Origin: Epiperipatus broadwayi
Taxonomy: Eukaryota; Onychophora; Udeonychophora; Euonychophora; Peripatidae
NCBI GenBank assembly: GCA_028023455.1
Contig: JAQFVV010000281.1
Location: 184,001 to 248,000 of the forward strand
Direction of reading: 5' to 3'
Length of the DNA stretch: 64,000 nt
Part shown: positions 29,638 to 40,347 of the stretch, piece after piece
Position numbering within the stretch: position 1 is the first letter of the stretch
Layout: each line of letters starts with the position of its first letter
The notes under the pieces: model-generated
Database searches by the model: none
Told to the model about the DNA's origin: nothing
What the model saw: the letters and a program-made list of their open reading frames with translations, nothing else
Made by a program: the position numbers and the translations under genes

Positions 29638-30085
29638 TATTTATATTTTTAATATAAGAAGATAGATATAAAAATATTTTTTTATATATTGTAAAATTTA
29701 AATTATTTAATTGTTAAATAAATAATTATGTTTTTTTATATTAAATTAAATAAAGTCTTTAATTTTGTTTTATTTAATTTAAAGAGTTAGTGAGATTCGT
29801 TGTTAATATTACTTTAGAATATTGATAGGAACCCCTGAAGAGAGTAAATTGTTAAACTTCCTTGAGTTCAAAATCTGAGCATAACGGTAAAGTTAAGTAA
29901 GGTGAAAATTGATTTGATGTGGTTTAGATATAATATTTTTTTAATAATAAATTAGTTATTGGGAACAAATATAGTTTTATATCAAAATTAAATCACATCA
30001 TTCGTGGCATCTTTATGAAGACCTTAAATCTGACTATAGTGAGATGTGATTGCCTTAACTTATTGAGAGAGTGCATACCATTACA

Positions 30086-30441
30086 TATGGCGCACACAAC
30101 TAGGGCCTTGAATCATAGATTTCATATCATTATTATATTGAATCATAGATTTTATATTGTTTGTATAGCGATAAAAAACATTGAGTGATAAATAGTATTA
30201 ATAATAATTTCATATTAAATGTATTGTAAAATAGTAGATAATAAAATAATGGAGACTTTGAAAATTAAATGGTTAAAATTTAAATGAATAGATCACTTGC
30301 TTAAAAAATATAATTTTAAAATTAGGCATTAAAGTAAGAACACATATATATTTTGAAAAGAGAAAGGCGTCACATTAATATCCTACGATAAATAATATAT
30401 TATCACATAAATAAAGTTATAGATAAAATAAAGTTAGTTTT
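30086..30441 (+). other. Primer-binding site and leader of B
   Basis: Two bases after the LTR end comes TGGCGCACACAACTAGGG (30088-30105). A TGG start fits pairing with the CCA end of a tRNA; I cannot name the tRNA. The rest is a noncoding leader of about 340 bp with a short direct repeat (TTGAATCATAGATTT, near 30108 and 30138). Confidence 0.7.
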
Positions 30442-32441
30442 ATGATTACGAGAAGTAAGTATAAAATATTTTATTCTAATACTAATAATAATATAGAAAT
30501 GCAAACTGAGATACTTAGTTCAAATAAAGCTGATGATACTATGAATAGTATCAATGAACAAATAGATATAGATGTGTCTGAGAATAATTCTATATTACTC
30601 ATGTTTCAGAAATTATGGATGTTATTGAGAAACCTATAGAAAATAAAACTAGTGATAATAATCCATCTTTAAGTCAAATGATGGTAATGATGCAACAAAT
30701 GATGGAAAATTTATCTACAAATATCGATACTAATATGGAAAGTATGAATAATAAGATGGAAAATCTGAAAGTAGATTTGTCTACAAACATCGATACTAAG
30801 ATGTAAAGTGTGAAAGTAGATTTGTCTACAAATATCGATATCAAGATGGAAACTGTGAATACCAAAATGGAAAGTATAAATACTAAGATGGAAAATATGA
30901 AAGTAGATATTACAAATGAATTATCAATAAAATTAGATAATATAAAAATAGATTTGAAGGACGAGGTATCACAAATACAAACAAATATGAATAATGAAAT
31001 TCAAAAAATTCAAAAGGTTATTGAAGAAACAGATCTTAAGTGTCAAAAAGGATTTTTTGAATTTGAAACAAAGCTAGAAAATAAAGTAGAAACAATTTTT
31101 TAGAAATAAAAACTGTATACAATCATCTCCAAATTGATATGTATAAAATCCAAGAAGAGACTGAAAAGGTTTTAGATGAGAAAATAAAAGATGTCCACAT
31201 AGAAATTAATGACCAAGACAAGAAAATTCAGTCTATGGAAAAAGATTTTCAGTGTTTAAATGTGAAGCAAAATTTGATTGATTCAGACGTAAAGTTAAAT
31301 AAAGATAATGAAATATTATTAGAGAATCAATCGGAGATATTTAATCAATTGGAAAATAAAAATATTACCGTAGATCAAACCATAAAAGTTTTGAAGGATG
31401 AGTTTGAGAAAGAAAAAAAAATAATGATTGAAAATTATACCCAAGCTGGTAAAAGGCTTAAATTATCTAATATCAAAGAAGACACTACTTCAGATAAATT
31501 TAATCAAATATTAGAAGCTATTAATAAAATAAGGGAAGATCCAAATAAAAAGGAACATCAAGACGATATAGTAATTGAGATGGAAAACATGCAAAAGGAA
31601 CAAAATAATAAGGATAATATTAGTTATTTTATAGGAGACTTTGCTCACCATCACAATCAACACTCATCTATAAATCTACAAAAAAAATTGTTAGCAATAC
31701 AAATTACACATTACAATCTAATGTTGTAAATCAAAAACATTTTCAACTCTAAAGAGTTTAAATTTATATTTTTCAGTAAATACTAACTTGACAGAAGGTG
31801 AAAAATTAATAGTAGCATACAGTCATTTACAAGGGTATGCTTCATCATGGTGAGAATCATTATTCCAAATACCTAAAACTTTTGAAGAATATCAAAAATT
31901 ATTGATAAAGAATTTTTGAAATAATGATCGTCAAGAATCACTGTTGTATCAAATACTTCAGGAAAAATATAAAAATATGCCTGGTGAAACCCTTACTAAA
32001 TTTTTTAGAAGACAAGTATCAAAACTAAAAACCCTTGATACATATCATTTTAGTCAAAATCAAATTATTCGTATTGTAAAACATAACTTACCTATGAAAA
32101 TTGAGCAGTCTTTATTATTTTCTAATGCACAAAATATCGAACAAATTATAGATATTTTAAATAATATTGACTCAACTAACCAAAATGTTAATCAAAATTA
32201 TTTTGAAAGAAAAAAAGAAAATATACAAGTAAAGGCTATTAATTATAAAAAAAGAAAGCATAAGACTTCTAATCATTCTCAAAGTAAAATAACGAAGAGT
32301 GATAATAATGCTGAAGTTAAACTAAGTTCTGATACACATAAGATTTCAGAAAATACCAGTATAGCATCTACTAGTGGATTAAATAAAGGTAAAATAGGGT
32401 ATAATAAAAATATACCCAAAACAACAGCAAAATTAAATTAA
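30442..32441 (+). pseudogene. Element B gag, coiled coil plus capsid-like domain
   Basis: Starts MITRSKYK at 30442; a shift near 30610 continues as MDVIEKPIENK. Residues about 80-200 are repeats of the type MENLKVDLSTNIDTKM, three or more units rich in heptads, broken by TAA at 30805. The coiled coil continues to about 31650 (a break at 31101-31138). A retrotransposon-gag capsid-like block follows: EKLIVAYSHLQGYASSW, then FEEYQKLLIKNF, then GETLTKFFRRQVSKLKTLD to NIEQIIDILNNID. Two stops there, about 31851 and 31917, are TGA where Trp is expected. The C-terminus is basic (KKRKHKTSNHSQSK) without a visible CCHC knuckle. The frame ends at 32441. Confidence 0.82.
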
Positions 32442-32980
32442 AGAGGATCTTCAGAAATAGTTCCTCTCCTCAAAGACCCACATTTAAAACGAGGAACAAA
32501 AATAAAATTGTAGTTAAACAAATCACCAACATAATATGTTCAGAGGAAGATGATGAACCCAAGTATACTGTTCAAAATTGTCCATTAATTAATATTATGT
32601 TTGAAGATTTGCAAATTAGAGCCTTATTAGATAGTGGTAGCCAAATATCTATAATATCTGAAGAGTTTTATAAAAGGTTGATGGATAAAAATCCACATAT
32701 TAAAACCTTACCTCTAAAATCAGTACAGATTACCCTAGCTAATAATAAAAGGGCAAAATTAATTCAAAAGCAAATCTGGATCAAACTAACTATTAATCAA
32801 ACATGTATTTATCATGTATTTTTGATATTAACTGGACTTATTCATGAAATGATATTGGGAGTAGACTTTTTACATCTGAACAAATGTTTGATTGATTTTA
32901 AAAATAAAATAGTTAATGTAGGTGATGAAGTTTTAAAGATGACATTATCTCCAGAGTATGATTTATTTGAAATTGGTTGA
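32405..32980 (+). CDS. Element B aspartic protease, start of pol
   Basis: Retropepsin-like domain in a frame open from 32405, in the -1 frame relative to gag and overlapping its end by about 36 bases, so expression by -1 frameshifting rather than from the Met at 32597 is likely. Active-site loop ALLDSGSQISIISEEFY at about 32620-32670, flap region around SVQITLANNKRAK, and the second conserved motif MILGVDFLHLNKCLIDF near 32850-32900. One domain only: the frame ends at 32980 and no RT follows. Needs to dimerise as in other retropepsins. The domain itself looks undamaged. Confidence 0.8.
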
Positions 32981-32999
32981 ATGATTTCAAACATATCAG

Positions 33000-33110
33000 A
33001 AATACTTGTAAAATAAAAATTGTTGAATCAAATTTGATTGGTGGTGATAATGTTAATAAATTATAATTTATTCATATATTAAAGCCCTATCAAGGAAAAA
33101 TATAATTGTC
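33000..33110 (+). pseudogene. Relic of the integrase C-terminal end
   Basis: Twenty bases after the protease stop, 33000-33108 reads CKIKIVESNLIGGDNVNKL, a TAA, then FIHILKPYQGKI and a stop. HxLKPY close to a stop is how many Ty3/gypsy pol frames end. If right, everything between protease and the last few residues of integrase has been deleted. The motif is short, so this is inference. Confidence 0.45.
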
Positions 33111-33980
33111 TTAAATAAACAATTACTATGAGTTTTGTAATACCTAAATTATGTAATAATTATTAAGATTATAGGGAGAAAATGTAAAGAATTAAGATAT
33201 GAAAGAGAAGGAAATACTATATATAATTGTGTCTAACTAAGATGGATCATATCATTAATGTGGAAATGGAAGACTGGTTACTTATAGGTTGGCAAGTTCA
33301 CAAATGAATTCCAACTAATATATTTATTGGATGCTAAAGATAATCTAGTAAGTCTCAAAAATTAAGGAGCAGGATTGGCACCTTTAAATAAGTTTATGTA
33401 TGTTCATTTATTAGATGTCAGTGATAGTCTAGTAAGTCTCAATAAGGAGCAGGATTGGCATTTTAAATTGATTTATACATAAAACACTTATGAACTAACT
33501 AATTAAAACTTAGTTATAAAATAATCAGGTTTTCTACCATATAATCATTTTGATATACCATTTCAAATACTTAGTATATTGATAAGGATACATTATATAG
33601 AAATTAATAGAAAGAAGTGAATAAAAAGAAAGTAATCTATATAATGATTTTTGCATAATAAAGTATTACATTATTTAACTGTAATAGGTAATAATTTTAA
33701 AATAAAATAGTCAGTATATTTAATCTATGATTTGATCAAAACAGATTATATTAGATGTACCATATTTAAGACATTATAAAAAAAAGAGCCCAATTGCTCA
33801 TAAAACAATTTAATTATTATTAAATATAATAATTAATAATACTTTTTTCCCACTAATAATTGATGAAGAATTTAAAATCTTAAGTCGAGGGAAAAGAAAA
33901 GAAAATATGAATTGTAATGATGCATAAATGATAACAAAGAGGAAGAATTAAAATAAAATGTTAGTTTATTTTAATTTTTT
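33111..33980 (+). other. 3' noncoding internal region of B
   Basis: No coding capacity. A direct repeat of about 70 bp (33323-33393 and 33406-33478) shares TCTAGTAAGTCTC and AAGGAGCAGGATTGGCA. Confidence 0.65.
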
Positions 33981-33994
33981 TAGTCGAGGAGAAA
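33981..33994 (+). promoter_or_regulatory. Polypurine tract of B
   Basis: TAGTCGAGGAGAAA directly before the TGTAGA start of the 3' LTR; the expected primer for plus-strand synthesis. The same TTAAGTCGAGGGAAAAGAAAA phrase type occurs once upstream near 33880. Confidence 0.75.
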
Positions 33995-35845
33995 TGTAGA
34001 AATATATATATATATACTCATACATTTATGTAATCAATATGTATACATTTTATTTGTATTATTATTATATTTATGAAAATAAATATATAACTTGTTAAGT
34101 TAGTATTTTTCATTCTTTAAAATGAAAAAAAAAGACATTGACAAAAGACAGTTGACAAGGTAATAAATGACCTTTGGGTTCACAGTTTATCGAATTAAAG
34201 GAAATGAAATTAACTTAGTGTTTTAATATTGATTTGTTATTGCAACAATGTAGAATGTGTATGCTTCAGCAAGCTGATGGAGTGAGATATAATATATTAA
34301 TTCTATTCTTTTTGTTAGAAGACTAAGGATTCTATTTTTGTCAGCTATATCCTCATAAAAATTTATACTATGTTTGATTTAAAAGAACAGTATAAGATAA
34401 CATCTATATTTTGAACAATTTAATACTCATTAGAAGATATTTCTAATATTTGTTCAAAGAAAGTAATCTGAATATATTTTCGTGTTGTTTGAATTACATG
34501 TTCTAAAATCAAACTGCATTTGAAAAAAAGAACATGTTTAAAAAAACTTCAATTAAATTTAATGAACTTTACATTATAAAGAAAATGCAAAGCAGGTAGA
34601 ACACCAATTTATCATGGGATAGATAAAATGCACTTGCCTAATCAAATATATATGTGTGAATAACATCTTTTGTTGAATGCCTTAAAATTATAAAAAATAG
34701 ATCTTCAAAATGAAATTATAATTGTTAATAAAGGAACTGTGTATTAAGAAGGTGAAATTTACATATAAAGAGGAAACTAAATGACAATTTAGGATATCCT
34801 AATATTTTCTTTAATGTCTAACAATGAAGGAATCAAGAATTGCATCTTTGAAGGAATTTCATTTGTGAGGAACATTTAAGATTATTGTATTAACTTTTGT
34901 AAATACCATTTAAGATTTTTGAAAGTTATAATTGGGAAAAGTTAATTTCATTTACTTTATCATGTATTCCTTTCTTATGAATAATAAGAGAGAATTAATA
35001 ATTTAAGATATTTTTGTTTTTATTCATGATTAATAAAGATTTAAATATAGGTTAAGAAATGTTAATATGGGAAAGGGATAATGTGAACTTGAGGTAAGAG
35101 ATTAAATTATTTTTAAATCCACATATTATTTTCTATGACATGACACTACATTGTATATACTAATACAAATAGTCTAATAACCATAATGTATGATAAGTGA
35201 ATAAATGATTAACATTGTTGTGAAGTATATATTTTTATATTAATAAATATAAATTACAATCATTTTAACAAATGAAGGTATTATATACAAATGATTGGAT
35301 TAAATTATTTGTATAATCTAATTATTGTAAAATAGTGTTAATATAAAAGTCTTAATGTTTGGATACTTATATTTTATATACATTGTAAAATCACATAGTG
35401 TTATAGGTTAGAAAATATATCTACCGTAAGTAAATAGAATATTTATATTTTTAATATAAGGAGGTAGATATATAAATATTTTTTTTTTGTATATTATAAA
35501 ATTTAAGTTATTTAATTGTTAAATAAATAATTATGTTTTTTATATTAAATTAAATGAAGTCTTCAATTTTGTTTTATTTGATTTAAAGAGTTAGTGAGAT
35601 TCGTTGTTAATATTACTTTAGAATATTAATAGGAACCCCTGAAGAGAATAAATTGTTAAACTTCCATGAGTTCGAAATCTGAGCATAAAGGTAAAGTTAA
35701 TTAAGGTGAAAATTGATTTGATGTGGTTTAGGTATAATAATTTTTTAAAATAATAAATTAGTTATTGGGAACAAATATAGTGTTATATCAAAATTAAATC
35801 ACATCATTCGTGGCATCCTATATGAAGACCTTAAATCTGACTATA
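33995..35845 (+). repeat. 3' LTR of B, runs into the gap
   Basis: Uninterrupted partner of the 5' LTR. It ends at ...CTGACTATA (35845), which equals 30038 in the 5' LTR; the last 47 bp should lie inside the N block. It provides the empty-site sequences for the A and D insertions. Confidence 0.9.
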
Positions 35846-36345
35846 NNNNNNNNNNNNNNNNNNNNNNNNNNNNNNNNNNNNNNNNNNNNNNNNNNNNNNN
35901 NNNNNNNNNNNNNNNNNNNNNNNNNNNNNNNNNNNNNNNNNNNNNNNNNNNNNNNNNNNNNNNNNNNNNNNNNNNNNNNNNNNNNNNNNNNNNNNNNNNN
36001 NNNNNNNNNNNNNNNNNNNNNNNNNNNNNNNNNNNNNNNNNNNNNNNNNNNNNNNNNNNNNNNNNNNNNNNNNNNNNNNNNNNNNNNNNNNNNNNNNNNN
36101 NNNNNNNNNNNNNNNNNNNNNNNNNNNNNNNNNNNNNNNNNNNNNNNNNNNNNNNNNNNNNNNNNNNNNNNNNNNNNNNNNNNNNNNNNNNNNNNNNNNN
36201 NNNNNNNNNNNNNNNNNNNNNNNNNNNNNNNNNNNNNNNNNNNNNNNNNNNNNNNNNNNNNNNNNNNNNNNNNNNNNNNNNNNNNNNNNNNNNNNNNNNN
36301 NNNNNNNNNNNNNNNNNNNNNNNNNNNNNNNNNNNNNNNNNNNNN
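35846..36345. other. Assembly gap, exactly 500 N
   Basis: A round-number block, so probably of unspecified true length. Both sides are repeats that occur elsewhere in the window (LTR of B on the left, repeat of C on the right), so the join itself is uncertain. Confidence 0.99.
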
Positions 36346-39300
36346 ATGAATGACATGTATGATTTTGGTACAAGTGCTATTCTAGATATGAGCTTTGCAA
36401 TAATAATAAGCATGGAAAACTTGGGTTCTTTCTTTATAAACTTAAGTTTATAATTTAATAAATAGCAGTGAGACTATTGTTATGTTTGATAATTTACAAT
36501 CATGACATTAAAAAATAAATTCAATCACAACATTATTTGGTAAATCTGTTTATAAGTTTATAAAATCAATCAATTTTGTAGCATATATTAAAATCAACAA
36601 TGCAAAGGTAAAATGATGGAGAAAGCAAATGGGATTTTATTGTACCCTACACATCATAAACTACCAAGGACAAAAGCATTCAAATGTTTTCTCAAAATAT
36701 TATTAAGACTCTTATATCATACTGACAACAGTATGGACTCCAATATATGCTCTGTTCAAGATATAGGATTTCTGGTTTTATGAATGACAAATAGCAATGG
36801 CAAAGAAAGTTTAATTATAAAATAATATTTATTTACAAATTTTATGATTAACAAATAATTGATGTAAGATGTTTAATATAATAAATAGATACATAAATAA
36901 ACAAATAAATAAATAAAAGAAATAAAATATCATTCCATTTATTTCCTTCAATAAATATATCATAGACACAGTTTTATAAAAGCCTAATCATAAATTTTAT
37001 TATAATTTGATCTAATTTCTGCCTTGAGAAAACTATACTAAAATTCAACATCAAATAATAAAGTTCCAGAACTAATAAACCTATACTATAAACCTATACT
37101 GCTTATATAAGGCTAAAACCTTAGTACATGAGCCTTGAGTGCTTAATTTAAACCAGAGAGACCTCTATAAATCATAACGCAAGATTTGACTTTATAAACA
37201 TAAAAGGGGCCCTCTTGTCTCTGAACCTATTTTTTATTATATAGGAAAATCTAAAGCATATTGATTTGGAAGCATGAAGCTAATAAATTTTTCACTGATT
37301 TAGATTTGCCTTTATAATTAAGAAAATAGGTTCAGAGATAAGAGGGTCCCTCTTATCTTTATAAAGTAGAATCTTGCATTATGATTTGTAGATGTCTCTC
37401 TGGTTTAAATTAAGCACTCAAGGTGCTAGTACTAAAGTTTTAGCCTTATATAAGTATTATTTGCTGACATCGTGCTTAATAAGAATAAATATTTATAAAC
37501 CTATAATAATATAATAAATAATATTATATTTGTAGGATTTAGCTATAATGCAATGCTAAATCAAAGTGAAAATTCAAACTTCAGTTCAGATAAAATATTA
37601 ATTAATAAACAGTTAATCATTACGAGGATAATTTAGATAAGATGCCCTGCTACACTTTACGACTGAACTTATAAGTTATACTTATAGATGGAAGAAGATG
37701 ATTTTAGCATAATAATACAAATTAATTTGCCCAAACTTACATTTATGAAGTAAAATGATATTTCTGTGGATGCATTTATGAACACATAAAAATGATACAG
37801 CACTGAGTACCTGTGGGTTTATACACCACCATGAAGCAGACATTAATTACACAATTCTGTGGATTAACCACCCATGGAGGAATGAATGTAAAAATACAGA
37901 AAGTGGCAAATAATTAATCTGCAGCTTAACCACCAGAACAGACTAATGCCATTTAATACTCTAAGGCAAGATGAATATATACTTTATATTTAAAGTGCAA
38001 AATCATCCTCAGTTATTCTGACAATTCAGAAAAACTTCAGCAATTTAGCAGATGTGGGTTCATACATAATGAAAAGTGTTTCAATAATAAGGACAAATAA
38101 TATACTAATTTATATTGCTTAAAATATAAACATAGTAACAATGTAATGCAAGTGACATGAGTATAGGGTCAGAAATGTGGAAAGACTCTTACGTCACTTC
38201 ATAAAATGTTGACACACCATAAATTTATTAGTAATTCTCAAGCTTTTTGCAAGCACTATATCTTCAAATAAATATTTTATTCAATACCATGAATTTAATT
38301 TAAACATAGTAAAAGTCTAAATCATGAACATCACACATAAGGTCATATAACAATAAAATTAAAATTAATTCATTCTTACTTAAATACATAAATAAATGTG
38401 TACAACATTTTGGAAATATTAAATATTATCCATGAAATCAATATAAAATGTCTTGAACAATAAATACATATTACATAAAGTAATAATTATAAATTATAGC
38501 CAAATCTCATAGATGTGCTTTTATCTGTTTGTTCCAGTTATTATGAGTACTTTTAAATTACTGAATTTTACATGGGCTCTATGAATATGAGGTAATTCCA
38601 AAAGCATAACATGTAGAGTTCAAATGAAAATGTTCTTCATAAGTTATTAAATTCTACATTTTTATTTAGCATTGTTCCAAGTTTATGATATCCAGGCTAT
38701 ATTAGTTTATCTATCCACATTTAAATCTAGGAATAATAATTAGAGCAAAATAATTTAATAATTCAAAATTGACGATAGAAATCAAAAATAGTTTTAGTTA
38801 ATTATTTAAAGACGGTTACCATTATTCAAGTAATAACAAATTAAATAGTTTTAGTTAATTAATATATGTTCAGATAAGATAATCAATTCTTTATTATTTA
38901 ATTACTGATACACAAAACATTAAAGTAGCGTTTCAATAAAATTTAATATGTAAATTTGATTTTAAACCTCTTCTTTTTTTTAAAAGGAAAGTTTTCTTGT
39001 CAGAAACACATCTGCAATTAAAATATTTCTTTAATGTTGCCAGTTTGCATGCAATAAAAGATTCCAAAACATACTGACCTTCTGCTGTTAATTCTACTTT
39101 TAAAGTTAAATGTTCCAACTTATTTTAAATGTACTAGTGATTTGATTTATTAGCCAGCAGACTTGAACAGACTCTTTAAATGTAGCAGCTCATACTATTA
39201 TTAAATATCATCATTTTTATATTTAAATTCATATGAGAATTCTTGGTTAATCCAGTTGCTTATCAATTGTTTTTAAAATATGCTTAACATGTTTTGTTTA

Positions 39301-39775
39301 CATTTTATTCTCACACAATTTTGTCTCTTAATAATACTATGAATGCTCTCTTTCACTGAAACACACACATGTATTTATTATATTTTTATCTAATGATTAA
39401 AAATTAGTTAAATAAATGGCTTTTGAATTAAATGAAATTAATTTCTAAGATTATCTTAAATAAATAATAATTAGTATTATTTTTAATCACATTTTACTAA
39501 ACTTGATGTGTGCTGTTAATTTCTTACAGGTTAAACATATTTGACTTAAATCAGTGGATGGCAAAAAGCGATTTTAAATGCATTAAAACATTACAGGCAA
39601 TAAGCAAGGCAAAAAATTACTTATTTTCACCAATAAATTATTTTGAATGAAAGTAGATAGTCTCTTCAGAATGCAAACCAAGACTATCAAATCACCAAGA
39701 AGAAGACAGAGAAAATTTTAAATCAGTTCTATCAATCTTTATATTTTACACTAAAATATAATGTTACAGTTTACA
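36346..39775 (-). repeat. Long repeat C, copy 1 (proposed 3' LTR)
   Basis: 36346-39503 is collinear with 42345-50823 after insertions are removed there: matching blocks 36350-36850/42350-42855, 36860-37790/45601-46130 and 38064-39503/49253-50823. Outside this, 39504-39775 resembles 53695-54002 (ACTAAAATATAAKGTTACA and AGTTCTAYCAA phrases). On the minus strand CCATAGGGGG (39785-39776) immediately precedes TGTAAACTGTAAC, like a polypurine tract and LTR start. I therefore read it as a minus-strand LTR of more than 3.4 kb; a segmental duplication is the alternative. No genes inside. Confidence 0.6.
37102..37454. mobile_element. Fold-back element, 353 bp, inside repeat C copy 1
   Basis: Arms 37102-37234 and 37323-37454 are inverted copies, starting CTTATATAAGGCTAAAAC and ending GTTTTAGCCTTATATAAG, with about 88 bp between. 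Repeat C copy 2 lacks it (45826-45880). The flanks are not a simple target duplication: about 42 extra bases follow the right arm in copy 1. Confidence 0.82.
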
Positions 39776-39959
39776 CCCCCTATGGAAAAAAATATCTTTC
39801 TTTGGAATTCATTTCCCCAAACTCTATAAAAATTTACATCATAACTCACTGCTTCCCATTATTTTATCTATAATCTACCAATAACCTTTCTCTATTCCAT
39901 TTGCTTATTCATTAATCTGAATATGGTATAACATTTACATGATATATAAATGCCATTAA

Positions 39960-40300
39960 TTTATTGAAGGTGCAGGCTTTAAACTATGTGTTATAGGTGC
40001 CTCGTATTCCTTCAGGAGTTGAGAGCATAAATGCATTTTCTCCTACCTGGCTTTCAATCATGAAAGACCCATTATATAGGCTCAAGTATTTTCTAAATTC
40101 AATTTTCTGTAAGTTGCTGGCATGAGGATTATGAACAAACACCAAATCTCTAACCTTAAAAGAATGTGGCTTACGTTTACTTTTGACTTATTTCATGCAA
40201 ATTACACCTGGCATTTTCTATTGCAAGGTCACATTCAAATTTCCTTTTAGCTTTCTTCACATTCTGATATTTGTCAAGTTTTCTATAATAGATATTATCT
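39960..40300 (-). pseudogene. Integrase C-terminal relic of element C
   Basis: Minus-strand reading: YYRKLDKYQNVKKAKRKFEC, then LAIENARCNLHE, then after a stop KPHSFKVRDLVFVHNPHASN, EFRKYLSLYNGSFMIESQVG, and ENAFMLSTPEGIRGTYNT. The VxDLVFVHNP, Y.G.F.I...VGENA and PEG..G.YN pattern is the C-terminal domain that closes Ty3/gypsy pol. Stops at the SQK/KPH join and after YNT. No catalytic integrase core, RT or protease upstream: gag begins only a few hundred bases away. Confidence 0.7.
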
Positions 40301-40347
40301 CAATTATCTTGAACTTAACTTTAGCCTTTCCAATACTTCTTCCTTTA

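Larger units (their letters stand above)
25018..30085 (+). repeat. 5' LTR of B, interrupted by A and D elements
   Basis: Collinear with the 3' LTR in three blocks: 25018-25840, 28035-28685 and 29638-30085 match 33995-34803, 34800-35436 and 35437-35845. The breaks are the family A insertion (25841-28034) and the family D insertion (28686-29637). The end CATTACA at 30085 is set by the downstream TGGCGC primer site. Confidence 0.9.
25018..35845 (+). mobile_element. LTR retrotransposon B, gag-protease only, nested insertions
   Basis: Complete LTR architecture: 5' LTR 25018-30085, primer-binding site at 30088, gag-protease, polypurine tract 33981-33994 and 3' LTR from 33995 into the assembly gap. 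LTRs start TGTAGA and end TACA. Removing two nested elements gives a 5' LTR of about 1.92 kb; the 3' LTR lacks only its last 47 bp or so, hidden in the gap. The internal region of about 3.9 kb has no RT, RNase H or integrase core. By its gag, DSG protease and polypurine tract it is most like Ty3/gypsy. LTRs differ by several percent by eye, so insertion is not recent. Confidence 0.88.

Noticed and set aside
35810-36413. Open frames of about 180 codons across the gap
   Set aside because: They consist of N bases.
38933-39118. Minus-strand 61-codon frame
   Set aside because: The partner repeat (50225-50410) does not keep the frame; chance.
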